Shown: positions 1 through 9,271 of the stretch, piece after piece | How positions within the stretch are numbered: the first letter of the stretch is position 1 | Layout: every line of letters begins with the position of its first letter | From: Acidobacteriota bacterium | Lineage (GTDB): Bacteria; Acidobacteriota; Terriglobia; UBA7540 | Assembly (NCBI GenBank): GCA_021789565.1 | Contig: JAJYJL010000031.1 | Span: 1 to 14,878, forward strand | DNA: 14,878 nucleotides | Direction of reading: 5' to 3' | Notes under the pieces: model-generated | Told to the model about the DNA's origin: nothing | The model's database searches: none | Seen by the model: the letters and a program-made list of their open reading frames with translations, nothing else | Program-made: the position numbers and the translations under genes

Positions 1-1799
1 AAAATGGTGAGTGAGTTGTGCCCACCACATTCGGGACAATCATGCGATCCGACCCTTCTCTCGCTACCATCCCTTCTCTTGACTGTGTAATTCGTCTCTG
101 GAATCCAAACCGGCAGCATTCGCTCGAAACCGGCTCCGCAATGGGCACATGGGTGCGGTTCGGACATCCGCATGAGGCTCAGGCATTCGGTACAGATGTA
201 TTGCTGGAATTCGCGTTGTTTCCTGCGCCCACTCCCGGCATAGGGATAAATGAAGCTCACATGAGGCGAATTGGCGAAAAAGCTGTTGTAGAAGGTCTGC
301 AGGTCGGGGTTGACACGCATGTCGGCATCGCGGACGGTCCCGCCCCAGCCGGTCAGGCCGCACTCGCGGCAGTGAATCGCCGGGAGGCTTTGCTTTAATT
401 CCTCCGGCTTCAGATCGTCAGCGTATGCCAGTACAGGATCGAGCCGCACCGGCGCCACCATGCGCCGCAGCTCTCGCAGCCAGAGTTGCAAACGAATCTG
501 CACAAGGGGGTCGAGTCTTTGCCCCCCATCTATCACCGGCCCAAGAATCCTGGCCGTAGAAACCAGCGAAAGAAAACTCCCGAGCAGCCGATCCAGGTAA
601 ACATCCTCTTTTTCGCCGAAGCCGGGGAGCCGCTTCTTCAAGTCGTGCGCTAGATCGCTGGCGCTAACGGCGCGGTTGCCGAGAATCATCAGCAGATTTC
701 GGAAGAAGGCGTGATGCTTGAGTCCTTCCCCCAACCGAATGGGGTCCGCTGAGAGATCCTCACCTAGCCAGAGAGGGGATTGCGCATGGAGGTAGGCTTC
801 GGTGGATTCGTAGGCCAAGGGATCCATGGCCGCGAGGTCACCCGTGCCCGGCGTCTGGAATTGGGTCACCAAATAACCTCTGAGGAACTCGTCCGGCGTC
901 AGCAATGATTCGCCAATGACGTTATCCACCTCAAAGGGCTCGCCGAAAAGCTTGCGGGCATATTCCGCCAGATTCTCCTGGCTTCCGTCGCCAAGGGTGG
1001 CCGAAGTACCCACGCAACAGAGATGGCCGATAGGGGTCTTTACCCGCTCCTTGATTCGACGAATCAGACAGGCGAGGTCCGCCCCCTGCGCTCCGTCGAA
1101 AGTGTGCAACTCATCGACGACCAGGTAACGAAGCGTTTCAGGTTCGTTCATCTGCCATAGTCTGGCATCGCGTGGCCTGACAAGCAGGTAATCGAGCATC
1201 TTGTAGTTGGTAAGTAAAATGTCGGGAGGGGCCGCACGCAAGATGTCACGGTCTGTTATGAGGTCCTGCTCGGTCATGACTTGTGAGGGTCGACGTTCCA
1301 GGCCTCCCAGATAAAGACCAGCACTGACGTAACCGCGCAATTCTGGGTTCCGCCAGATCATCTTTGCCAACCGTTGAGCCTGGTCCGTCGCCAGCGCATT
1401 CATCGGGTAGATGAGGATGGCCTTGATGCCGCGCCTTCCACGCTGCCGGAGGCAGTGGTCGAGAATAGGGTACAGGAAGCATTCTGTCTTGCCAGAGCCC
1501 GTACCAGTTGCCACGATAGTGGACCGTCCGACTCGCGTGTCCAGCCGCTCAAAGGCTTGCTGTTGATGGTGGTAAGGCCTGAAGGATTCTGGCGTTACTT
1601 CTGGAAACCGGCGCGAAATATCGCCAGCTTGGACAAAGGGCAGTTTGATTGAAAGATACGGCCCCCGAAAAAGCATACCTGGCGTAGCCAGCAGCTTTTC
1701 CAGCACTCCAGCAAAAAAAGGGTTAGTAATGGGAAAAGTGGTGAGGAGGAAGTCCTCCACACCGCGCTGGATCTGCCGGGCAATGACCGAGGGGATCAT
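1..1799 (-). CDS. DruE/MrfA-like DEAD/DEAH-box helicase (DUF1998-type), N-terminal 599 residues, 3' end beyond the left edge
   Basis: This is a superfamily 2 helicase expected to translocate on DNA using ATP. The frame is open from ATG at 1799 to the window edge. Visible motifs are Walker A GTGSGKT (residues 99-105), a DELH box in place of DEAH (229-232) and motif III SAT in GTSATLG (266-268). After RecA-like domain 1 comes a region with four CxxC pairs (C477/480, C536/539, C551/554, C588/591), probably zinc ribbons. The phrases ATGTGSGKTECFLYP, IYPMNALATDQ and VVDELHTFDGAQG are, from memory, typical of large COG1205 helicases that carry DUF1998 (DruE of Druantia; MrfA/YprA is a smaller relative). 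RecA domain 2 and DUF1998 would lie off the window. The N-terminus lacks the opening I associate with DrmA of DISARM. The ATG overlaps the methyltransferase TGA as ATGA, implying translational coupling. The helicase call is firm; the DruE-like assignment is moderate. Confidence 0.88.
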   Translation of the reverse strand, partial: MIPSVIARQIQRGVEDFLLTTFPITNPFFAGVLEKLLATPGMLFRGPYLSIKLPFVQAGDISRRFPEVTPESFRPYHHQQQAFERLDTRVGRSTIVATGTGSGKTECFLYPILDHCLRQRGRRGIKAILIYPMNALATDQAQRLAKMIWRNPELRGYVSAGLYLGGLERRPSQVMTEQDLITDRDILRAAPPDILLTNYKMLDYLLVRPRDARLWQMNEPETLRYLVVDELHTFDGAQGADLACLIRRIKERVKTPIGHLCCVGTSATLGDGSQENLAEYARKLFGEPFEVDNVIGESLLTPDEFLRGYLVTQFQTPGTGDLAAMDPLAYESTEAYLHAQSPLWLGEDLSADPIRLGEGLKHHAFFRNLLMILGNRAVSASDLAHDLKKRLPGFGEKEDVYLDRLLGSFLSLVSTARILGPVIDGGQRLDPLVQIRLQLWLRELRRMVAPVRLDPVLAYADDLKPEELKQSLPAIHCRECGLTGWGGTVRDADMRVNPDLQTFYNSFFANSPHVSFIYPYAGSGRRKQREFQQYICTECLSLMRMSEPHPCAHCGAGFERMLPVWIPETNYTVKRRDGSERRVGSHDCPECGGHNSLTI

Positions 1800-4700
1800 T
1801 CTCCGTTCTCCTCGAAGAACTTCCAGGCGGTGGCGTAGTCCTGTTCGCGGTCGCATCGGCCGAAGGGTGCCAGATACTCAATCGCGCGTTCACAGGGACC
1901 TTCCGTCTTAGTATCGTCCTTGAACGTACGCCGTACAGAACCCGACGTCATTGACCGGACCTTCTTCCATTCACCCGTTGACAGCCCATACAGAGTGTCG
2001 CCGTCAAGATAGATAATTCGCCCGCACCGATCATAGAAGGTGTTGTTTTCATTTCGGCGCAAAACGGGGAACTGTATACGGTAAATCGCCAGCAGCTCGT
2101 TCAGGGTTAGACCGATGGCCTGTGCGGCAAGCACGTCAATCTCAACGAGTGCCTGTCGTCGTTCGTAATCTGAGCGCAAAGGTGTCTGCCATTCCCATTC
2201 AGGCCGGAGTGCTCTGAAGCGCTGGTTCGACAGCCTTTGATCTTGCTTTGACCAGCACTGTTGGGTGTATTCAGGTAGCCAGCAGCTTCGCCATAAGTCT
2301 GAATAGTGGACACTAAGACAGTTCAACAGGAGCGCCCGAACTTGAAGCCTTTCGACACTTTCGTGAGGCAACGGCAAGAGTCTCAATACTGACTCGTATA
2401 GATCGCTTCGACCTGTAGTCTTGACAAAAAAATCAGAAACTAAGGACGCCGCAACGCCTGCGAACGTAGCTAGATCCCTAGTCTGTTCAAATGCCAATGA
2501 CAGAACCGGGTGCACGTGCCCTGCACCTTTAGGTAGAATGGCTGGAAGATATGTTCGTTCCTGTGATTGGTTCAACCTTCTCCTGGCGGCAACCAAATAG
2601 CACTGTGTGAACAGCTGACGTTCACCCCAAGAAACCCTGGGCGTACGGATTATGTAAGTCTCCGAATTGCAGGAAGGCACATAGTTCGTTCGAGGCAGGT
2701 AGTCCACCGGAATTGCAGTTAAATCGATCAGGTCATAGTCATTTGGTTCCTTGCACACAGTTTGCGGAGTCTTGAATAACGGGTTCGCAACGTAAATGTG
2801 TGGGCCTGAAACGATCCATTCTCCAGGTCTTGCGGGAAATCGAGTTTCACGGCGAATAGTTCCGTCCTTCACCCGGTTCGTCTCGTCCCACATTACCGTG
2901 TTGTCATAATGCCCCTCAAGGCTCCCAAGATGGTTAGGAAATTCGGCTATTTTATTCAGGGTTCCGAGAATTTCGCTGCTATGGAGGTTGGGCAATCGCG
3001 CCTCTAGTGCTGGCGTTCCCGGCCCGTCATAGAGGGTTGCGAAAATGCAAAGAATAGGGTCGGTTACGGCAATCAGCCGACAGCGATGCCCAACCACATT
3101 CCACTCACCATCTTCAGTCTTTATGCCGCCGCATTGTCCGGATCCGTCATGATCGATTGAAGTATCAATAGTCGATGGCAAATAAAGATTAGAAATACTG
3201 ATAAACGATGTAATCTTCTTCGGAGCTCCGAAAATGGTCACTTCAAATCGCATACGACCATGGTCATTGAGCCCCTCGAAGAGGGGCCACTCATTCTCAA
3301 ATTGGAAACGATAGCTCAATCGTGGGTAAAGTGACTTCCGCAGAAGTTGTCCCTTGGGGTCGTCGAAAATGCCGTCGTCATGGATGAAAGCGACGAGCCC
3401 AGAGGCGCCTGACAGCTCCATGCCTCGCGCAATAAAGCACTTGAAAAGGTTGGATTGGATTCCTTGCAGAAGTGGATAGTTCTGCCTGCTATTCAGATAG
3501 TTCTGTGTCCCCGCAGCCTCACAGTATTCATTTAGGTATGTTTGACGCAGGGCCGACTGCTTTTTCAAAACTTCCTCGCGGAGTTCCCTTAACTGAGGTG
3601 CTGAAAGACTGCGAAGCACATAAATCGGCTCGAAGTCCCCCATGACGGTCCCTTCATTCCACTCGATCTTGATCCACGGAGGGTTTCCCAAAACCAAATC
3701 AAAGCCCCCCCGGTCCGCGAACAAATCCGCAAACTCGAGTTCCCAGTGCATGAAATGGTGCTGTCGCCCAAGGTCCCGGACAACTCTAAGTCTTGGCAAC
3801 CGCGCGCAAAGTTCATCAAGATTCACCGTGCCCGCCTCATCGATCATTCGGAGTTGCTTCTGCTGGGCGGGGCGCACGGCAAGCAGATCTCCTTGCTCCG
3901 GAAGCAGCGGCCGAACCTCGTGATGCGTGCCCTCCAGAATTGCCTGCAATTCCAACAAGAACGCATCCCGCGTTGGCAGCAGGTCGGCCTGCTCGACGGG
4001 CCAGAACCATAATGCACACCAGTAGTCCATCGCTAACTTCAGACGCTGATAGGGAGTCGCCCAGGGAGCCCCTTCGCCTTGGATCTCCCGACGATAGAGC
4101 GCATCGCGCTCTTGGGTGGTGAGGCGCTGGCCTGTTGGAGCGAAGGCTGGGTCATCCTCATGCCCGAACACAGGAAAGACGGGAGCCGTCTCCTTTCGGA
4201 CCTGACGAATTTCCTCCGTGTGTTTCTTCCAGAGCCCGTCGACTGCCTCGGAAAGTCGCTCCACGGCTCGCACATCTGCTGCCTGAAATCGGGCAAGAAA
4301 ATCCCTGCGCCAATCACGAACCTTCTTCATCTCCGTCGGCGCCATCCCTTTCACAGCTTTGTCGGTGTAGTCAGCCATGCCTTGGTCAGGCACCAGAAAA
4401 TGCCAAATCTGACCAGAGATTCGTTCCGTACCGAGCGGCACACGCTCGGAGACAGCCGCTAACCATTCACGGTGGTCGCTCGAAAGTTGATCACGAAGGA
4501 ATGCCTGGCGACGCACGCCCATCAGGCTGTTGCCTGCCACCAGTTGCGCCCCGAGCCAGGGGATCGTGTGGCCCGAGTAAATCGTGTTCAACCACAACGA
4601 AATCTCGGCGAGCTCAATGGCAACAGGATTTCGGTCAACCCCGTAAACACAGTTGTCGGCGAGGTAGGCCTTGACCTTCTGCCTTTCGTACAGATAATTT

Positions 4701-6400
4701 TCATGGGAAATTGAACGGCCGGTTTCCCGCTGTTTGCGTTCGAGGTAAGCATCCGCGAGCTGGTTCAAGGCTTCGTTCAGGAATGCTCCACTACCAAGCG
4801 CAGGCTCACAGATATTCAATTTGAGGACGTCGTCAGCCTTCTTATCCTTGAGCAGCTCCTTGAGCGCATACTTAACGACACATTGGGTGAGAACATATGG
4901 CGTGTAGTACGAGGCCGATTTTTGGCGGTTCCGGCCCGCCAGCCGATAGACAAAGCTGCCCTGTGGATGGTGAACCAGACGGCCACGTTTGTCGAAAACT
5001 TTCTCTTCCTCTTTGTACTCTGTAAGCGCGTGCCTCGTAACAAAATAGGCTTGTTTAAGAGGGTCAGATGGCTCCCCTTCCGGCTTAACCTCGTAGAGCC
5101 CATCCTTCTCTTCTACAAAGAATCCCGTATAGGAGAGTAGCCCTTCGTACACGGCGCCGAGCTGGTTGATGCCAAGCTGCGAATAGCTGATGCGCCCCCG
5201 TCGCCCTCTACCCTCGCGAGATAGCGAAAGCAGCTCAATCACCTGTTGCAGAACGTGGTTGCGCAGCCGGACGCGGCTCAGTAAGGGAGTGCGTTCAGGA
5301 TCGAAGAGGTCGCAGCGCAGCGGTTCCATGCGAAAATTGTTGTCACCTATGCGGTCGGCCGGCAGCTCATGGTGCCAGCCTTCGAAGATGAGCCGGAAAA
5401 GCGTTTGCAGGGATTGGTGAAGATAAAACCCATTGCGATCCTCTTCCGTGGAAAGCTCAGCTTCGGCCGCATCGCGAAGACTCTCCAGACTATATCCGGT
5501 CCGGTATTCTTCGCTTTTCATGGGCGCATAGCCAAGCTCCTCGCTGCGCGCCTCCACATAGAAAAGGAAGAGCAGGCGATACAGGTATCGGAGGCACTCC
5601 CTGGTAAGCCGCTCTGCCAGATCCTTGCCGTAGATGCCTTCCTTTAGGACTTCGCGGAGGTACCAAACGGCTTCGTTCCCCAGGAGTTCGACCGCCTCCC
5701 TGGCGCTATATTTCAGGTCTTCGGAAACGGCGAAGGCGTGCTTGTGAGAGTTCTCATCCAGTTGGTCGAGAAGGCTAATCTTGCCCGCCGGGCATACGGA
5801 ATCACGGTGCAGCAGTGCCGCAGTTGCGCGGAGTGTGGAGGATTCGTGGCGACCCAGGATCTTCTCGAAGTCGAAACGGAGCAAGCGCTTTGCCGGCCAT
5901 TTGGTCCGGTCTAGCAGAAGGAGTTGAACACCGCCGTAGAGAATGACCCAGCGAGGTGGCTCCGCTGCGGCGAACACCTTTTTGGTCAGGAGATCTTCCT
6001 GGGAAACTAACGGGTCTTCCTCATCACTCCCGTTGAGTGCTTCCAATACCCAGAGTTGCGGCTTGCCGTCAGACCGAGTAACCTGCCCGGCGAGCGAAAG
6101 AACGAACCCATCTTCCAGTTCGACAGTGTCAGGGGCTAGAGAATAACCGAGGACGGTTAGTAGATCCCTGAACCAAGTGCGTTGGAGGGCCAGCCGCTCG
6201 TCGGGGTCCGCTGTGGCGGCCAACTCTTTACGCATTGCATTAAAGGGCCCGGCTAGGCGTCGGAGACTGTCCCACGGAGGGTGCTCCATGTGCCCCCAGG
6301 CCTCAAATAGCGCCTTCAGGTCACCCTCCAAAATTGCAGCCAAGTAATGGTGCGTGTAGAACTCGTTCTCGTTGTTGATCCCGATGAGGTCGATTGCCAT
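1796..6400 (-). CDS. Large N6-adenine DNA methyltransferase, DrmMI/Eco57I-like, 1534 aa
   Basis: It is a class I SAM-dependent DNA methyltransferase of the gamma N6-adenine type, expected to modify a specific DNA site in the host genome. Motifs in order are the YYTP element that precedes gamma-class catalytic domains (498-501), SAM-binding motif I in EPALGSGAF (532-540), motif II around GVDRNP (587-592) and catalytic motif IV NPPW (906-909). About 310 residues lie between motifs II and IV, a large insertion. Residues about 60-185 resemble the PD-(D/E)XK domain of type I/IIG enzymes, but the expected E-x-K reads VLEAL (118-122), so a nuclease is probably absent. The C-terminal 500-600 residues should be target recognition and are AT-richer. 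At 1534 aa it exceeds the roughly 1300 aa I recall for DrmMI. ATG 6400 lies 6 nt after the SNF2 stop, and the TGA overlaps the next gene. It could also be called a PglX-like or solitary type IIG methylase; the neighbours favour DrmMI-like. Confidence 0.9.
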   Translation of the reverse strand: MAIDLIGINNENEFYTHHYLAAILEGDLKALFEAWGHMEHPPWDSLRRLAGPFNAMRKELAATADPDERLALQRTWFRDLLTVLGYSLAPDTVELEDGFVLSLAGQVTRSDGKPQLWVLEALNGSDEEDPLVSQEDLLTKKVFAAAEPPRWVILYGGVQLLLLDRTKWPAKRLLRFDFEKILGRHESSTLRATAALLHRDSVCPAGKISLLDQLDENSHKHAFAVSEDLKYSAREAVELLGNEAVWYLREVLKEGIYGKDLAERLTRECLRYLYRLLFLFYVEARSEELGYAPMKSEEYRTGYSLESLRDAAEAELSTEEDRNGFYLHQSLQTLFRLIFEGWHHELPADRIGDNNFRMEPLRCDLFDPERTPLLSRVRLRNHVLQQVIELLSLSREGRGRRGRISYSQLGINQLGAVYEGLLSYTGFFVEEKDGLYEVKPEGEPSDPLKQAYFVTRHALTEYKEEEKVFDKRGRLVHHPQGSFVYRLAGRNRQKSASYYTPYVLTQCVVKYALKELLKDKKADDVLKLNICEPALGSGAFLNEALNQLADAYLERKQRETGRSISHENYLYERQKVKAYLADNCVYGVDRNPVAIELAEISLWLNTIYSGHTIPWLGAQLVAGNSLMGVRRQAFLRDQLSSDHREWLAAVSERVPLGTERISGQIWHFLVPDQGMADYTDKAVKGMAPTEMKKVRDWRRDFLARFQAADVRAVERLSEAVDGLWKKHTEEIRQVRKETAPVFPVFGHEDDPAFAPTGQRLTTQERDALYRREIQGEGAPWATPYQRLKLAMDYWCALWFWPVEQADLLPTRDAFLLELQAILEGTHHEVRPLLPEQGDLLAVRPAQQKQLRMIDEAGTVNLDELCARLPRLRVVRDLGRQHHFMHWELEFADLFADRGGFDLVLGNPPWIKIEWNEGTVMGDFEPIYVLRSLSAPQLRELREEVLKKQSALRQTYLNEYCEAAGTQNYLNSRQNYPLLQGIQSNLFKCFIARGMELSGASGLVAFIHDDGIFDDPKGQLLRKSLYPRLSYRFQFENEWPLFEGLNDHGRMRFEVTIFGAPKKITSFISISNLYLPSTIDTSIDHDGSGQCGGIKTEDGEWNVVGHRCRLIAVTDPILCIFATLYDGPGTPALEARLPNLHSSEILGTLNKIAEFPNHLGSLEGHYDNTVMWDETNRVKDGTIRRETRFPARPGEWIVSGPHIYVANPLFKTPQTVCKEPNDYDLIDLTAIPVDYLPRTNYVPSCNSETYIIRTPRVSWGERQLFTQCYLVAARRRLNQSQERTYLPAILPKGAGHVHPVLSLAFEQTRDLATFAGVAASLVSDFFVKTTGRSDLYESVLRLLPLPHESVERLQVRALLLNCLSVHYSDLWRSCWLPEYTQQCWSKQDQRLSNQRFRALRPEWEWQTPLRSDYERRQALVEIDVLAAQAIGLTLNELLAIYRIQFPVLRRNENNTFYDRCGRIIYLDGDTLYGLSTGEWKKVRSMTSGSVRRTFKDDTKTEGPCERAIEYLAPFGRCDREQDYATAWKFFEENGE

Positions 6401-6406
6401 GGCGTT

Positions 6407-9259
6407 TTACCCGAGGAAAACCGCAGCTACTCGAAGAAAAGGGCTGTCCTCGGTAGTGAGCGTATCCTCCACCCATCGCCGGTAGTCGGAGAAGATTTCA
6501 GCAATGTGGCGCTTGCGCTCAAGTTTCTTGTTCCGCCGAGCGCCGACTAACGTTTGATCTTCAGGGTATTCCAGTTCCAGAAACGAAAGCTGGCGATCCT
6601 GCAAGGTAACGAGATTCTGGACCATTTCCTTGAGCCGTGCCTGCAAGTCATTTTCAAAAGCTCGCCGACGTGCGGACATGTAATGACGTGCCTCTACTGC
6701 TGCATCCGGGAGAAGACTATGCACTGCAATCGGAATCTCAAACTCGCCGGGGTTGGGGTAGGCCCGGGTGCCTAACTGAGTTCGCTTGAGAAAATCCCCA
6801 ATCGGAAGGATTCCGGCATGGCGCTGGCCCTCGAAGTGAACGGCGAACCACTCGTGAATCACGGGTTGACCCTTGCGGTTGGGAATCTCGCCCTCAACAA
6901 GGAATAGAGATTCTCCCGGGCGCAGCGTGCCTGCCAGGCGAATACCCGGGGCCTGTTTGCGTCCAAAGGCGACCATCAGTTTGAAGTTGAGCCACTCCAT
7001 CACCGGATGAAGATCCCAGAGCAAATGAATGTCGGGCCAGGTGCTTTCCTCAGCCCGCGAGTCCTTTATGGCTTTCTTCACCCGGTCACGGCTGGTGGTC
7101 AGGTGAAGCCGTCCGTCCGCAGGGATCGCCTCCGCCGGGAGAGCGCGGAATGTACGCCGAAGGTCATCATTGACAGTGACGGTTACAAGTTGCCGCTCAG
7201 GATCAAAGTCGGCTTGCAGGTCCACGGTGGGGTCAAGAGCCGCCAGTCCCTCACGGAAATACGTCAGATCGTCAGGGAAAAGACTCGGGAAGGTGTGGCA
7301 ATGGGTTAGGGCAGTTTGGCCCGATGGAGCAGGGGCGTCACCAAGGAGGATAGAAAGCAGGTCATCCTCAGCGGCTTTCTCCATGCGCTGGTTGAACTCG
7401 GCAGGAGCAAGCTCCTCTTCCATCGCCCTACCCGTCATCTGTTCTTCCTGGTTTGCATCGAATACGCCAAGGAAAATAGAAGGATCGCCGATGTTCTTGG
7501 CCGCTTGTTCGTCCTTTTGCATGAGGAGTTCAAGGATGCGCACGTCGCCCCGAATCTGCGGGTGCTGCGGCTCCGTATAAAGGTAGTTGATTTGCGGCTG
7601 CCGCTCCTGACCGTAACGGTCCACGCGGCCGTTGCGCTGCTGGAAGACCATTAGCGACCAGGGGATGTCAAAATGGATCAGTTTATGGCAAAGGAAATGA
7701 AGGTTCAGACCTTCACTTGCAATATCGGAGGCGAGCAGGAGGCGTACAGTTGCACGGTCACGCCCAAAGTCTTCAACTACTTGCTGAAGGTCCACATCCT
7801 CAATACCTGATCCGTGAACCACCGCGACTTGATCGGGCTTAAGTTGCAGATCGCGAATGAGGTTTTCTTCGAGGAATCGCAGAGTCTCGATGCGTTCGGT
7901 GAACAGGACAATACGGTTATTGGGGTCGGCAGGATCCCATTTCATATCGCCACCAGGCCGGAGAGTTTCGACGAGTCGCTGGTACTTTGCGAAGTTTGCC
8001 GGCCCGATACGTTCCAAGGCCTCGGCGAGTTGAGCTAGAGTTAGACGATCCTTTTCCGCCTCCAAACCGGAATCCGCCTCAAGCTTACGCAGGCGCTGGC
8101 GAATAGTCGAAAGGCACGCCGCAGGCGACGAGAAAAGCGACTTTTCCAGGACCGTCTTGAACAGAAGTTGCCCGGTGCGCCGCGTATGATCGAAGGATAG
8201 AAACTGGGCGTCGGCCAGGCGGTCGTACACAGCTTCCTCGTCGGGGGAGGCCGGCACAATATGCCTCGTGACTTGGCGTTCCAGGAACGAACTAGCGATC
8301 TGTTCTTGGACGTCCTTTTTGTAGCGTCGGAGGAATAGGCCTTTGATGTCGTCGGGACCGTAGTCTTCTGGATTGACGATGGCAGTTGGGTTCAGCATGT
8401 TCATCAGGCTTGCGAACGACGCCGCCTTGCCATCATGCGGCGTCGCCGAGGCCATAATCAGCGTGTCGGAACGGCGCGAGAGAAGGTCTGCCAGTCTAGC
8501 CCGCAAAGAGAGTTTGGAGCCACGGAAGGCTACGTTATGGGCTTCGTCAATGACGATGATGTCCCAGTAGCTTCTGTCTGCCCAGGCTCTGAACACGTCA
8601 TTCTGTTTCAGCGTGTCGATGGAAATGATGGCTTTGTCATAGTGATGGAAGGGGTTCGCATTGGTCGGGATGCGGTTCCGGACCCGTTCCAAGCCTACAG
8701 AGTCCAGACGGACCAGCGGGACCGTGAACCTCGACCACAGCTCCTTCTGGAATTGGGCCATCATACTCTTGGTTGTGACCACGAGAATCCGCTTGCCTTT
8801 GCCGCGGTTGATGAGCTCGCTGAGCAGGATGCCGATCTCAATGGTCTTCCCAAGTCCCACCGAATCGGCGATGAGAATGCGTTGGCGGGGCTGCTCGAGG
8901 GCCAACAGGGCAGGGTCGAGCTGGTAAGGCAGGTCGTCAATAGCCGCTTGATAGCCAATCCACAAATCAGTGCCAGCTGGCGGTGACTGCCGAAGTAGGC
9001 TTTCGAGATAGAGGCGGCCATTTCGAAACTGTGGGGAAGTGTCTGGTACCAGTTCAGTCTCGGCAGGATCCAGGACGGTGATGCCTTTGCCTTCTATTTC
9101 GGAGAGAAAGCGGGCTTCTTTATGCCGGACAATCTCCGAAACGCCGATGGCTTGAATAGACTGGCCTCCCGTTCCTGTGCGATCCACTCGCTTGACGATC
9201 CATTCGGCGTCCCTGATGAGAACTCTGGCTCCGGGAGCGATGGCGCTACTTGCACCCAT
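6407..9259 (-). CDS. SNF2-family helicase, DrmD-like, 950 aa
   Basis: It is an SF2/SNF2 ATPase, likely a double-stranded DNA translocase. Numbered from the alternative ATG at 9265, the motifs are: motif I DSVGLGKT (134-141), motif II DEAH (240-243), motif III SAT (273-275), motif V ASEGLNL (516-522) and motif VI QQRNGRVDRYGQ (542-553) with putative arginine fingers. An N-terminal small beta-rich region (about 10-70) precedes the motor, and about 380 residues without a recognised fold follow it. Length and gene order match DrmD, the SNF2 protein next to DrmMI in class 1 DISARM; RapA-like helicase is the broader alternative. Two in-frame ATGs exist. GAGG at 9270-9267 is only 1 nt from ATG 9265 but 7 nt from ATG 9259, so 9259 is preferred. 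Motif I has Ser where SNF2 proteins usually have Glu. The stop is 6 nt before the methyltransferase gene, so the two are surely co-transcribed. Confidence 0.9.
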   Translation of the reverse strand: MGASSAIAPGARVLIRDAEWIVKRVDRTGTGGQSIQAIGVSEIVRHKEARFLSEIEGKGITVLDPAETELVPDTSPQFRNGRLYLESLLRQSPPAGTDLWIGYQAAIDDLPYQLDPALLALEQPRQRILIADSVGLGKTIEIGILLSELINRGKGKRILVVTTKSMMAQFQKELWSRFTVPLVRLDSVGLERVRNRIPTNANPFHHYDKAIISIDTLKQNDVFRAWADRSYWDIIVIDEAHNVAFRGSKLSLRARLADLLSRRSDTLIMASATPHDGKAASFASLMNMLNPTAIVNPEDYGPDDIKGLFLRRYKKDVQEQIASSFLERQVTRHIVPASPDEEAVYDRLADAQFLSFDHTRRTGQLLFKTVLEKSLFSSPAACLSTIRQRLRKLEADSGLEAEKDRLTLAQLAEALERIGPANFAKYQRLVETLRPGGDMKWDPADPNNRIVLFTERIETLRFLEENLIRDLQLKPDQVAVVHGSGIEDVDLQQVVEDFGRDRATVRLLLASDIASEGLNLHFLCHKLIHFDIPWSLMVFQQRNGRVDRYGQERQPQINYLYTEPQHPQIRGDVRILELLMQKDEQAAKNIGDPSIFLGVFDANQEEQMTGRAMEEELAPAEFNQRMEKAAEDDLLSILLGDAPAPSGQTALTHCHTFPSLFPDDLTYFREGLAALDPTVDLQADFDPERQLVTVTVNDDLRRTFRALPAEAIPADGRLHLTTSRDRVKKAIKDSRAEESTWPDIHLLWDLHPVMEWLNFKLMVAFGRKQAPGIRLAGTLRPGESLFLVEGEIPNRKGQPVIHEWFAVHFEGQRHAGILPIGDFLKRTQLGTRAYPNPGEFEIPIAVHSLLPDAAVEARHYMSARRRAFENDLQARLKEMVQNLVTLQDRQLSFLELEYPEDQTLVGARRNKKLERKRHIAEIFSDYRRWVEDTLTTEDSPFLRVAAVFLG

Positions 9260-9265
9260 ATACAT

Positions 9266-9270
9266 ACCTC
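9266..9270 (-). promoter_or_regulatory. Shine-Dalgarno GAGGT of the SNF2 helicase gene
   Basis: GAGG at 9270-9267 lies 7 nt upstream of ATG 9259 and only 1 nt upstream of ATG 9265. This spacing decides the start in favour of 9259. Confidence 0.6.
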
Positions 9271-9271
9271 G

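Noticed and set aside
4135..4674. Plus-strand ORF of 179 aa
   Set aside because: It lies antisense inside the methyltransferase gene, has low-complexity Pro/Arg/Ser composition and matches nothing recognisable.
1796..6400. BREX PglX methyltransferase
   Set aside because: PglX is of similar size and class, but no other BREX gene (PglZ, BrxC, BrxL) is present, and the SNF2 neighbour fits DrmMI better.
8435..8986. Plus-strand ORF of 183 aa
   Set aside because: It is antisense to the conserved motor domain of the SNF2 helicase; the open frame is a by-product of the coding strand.
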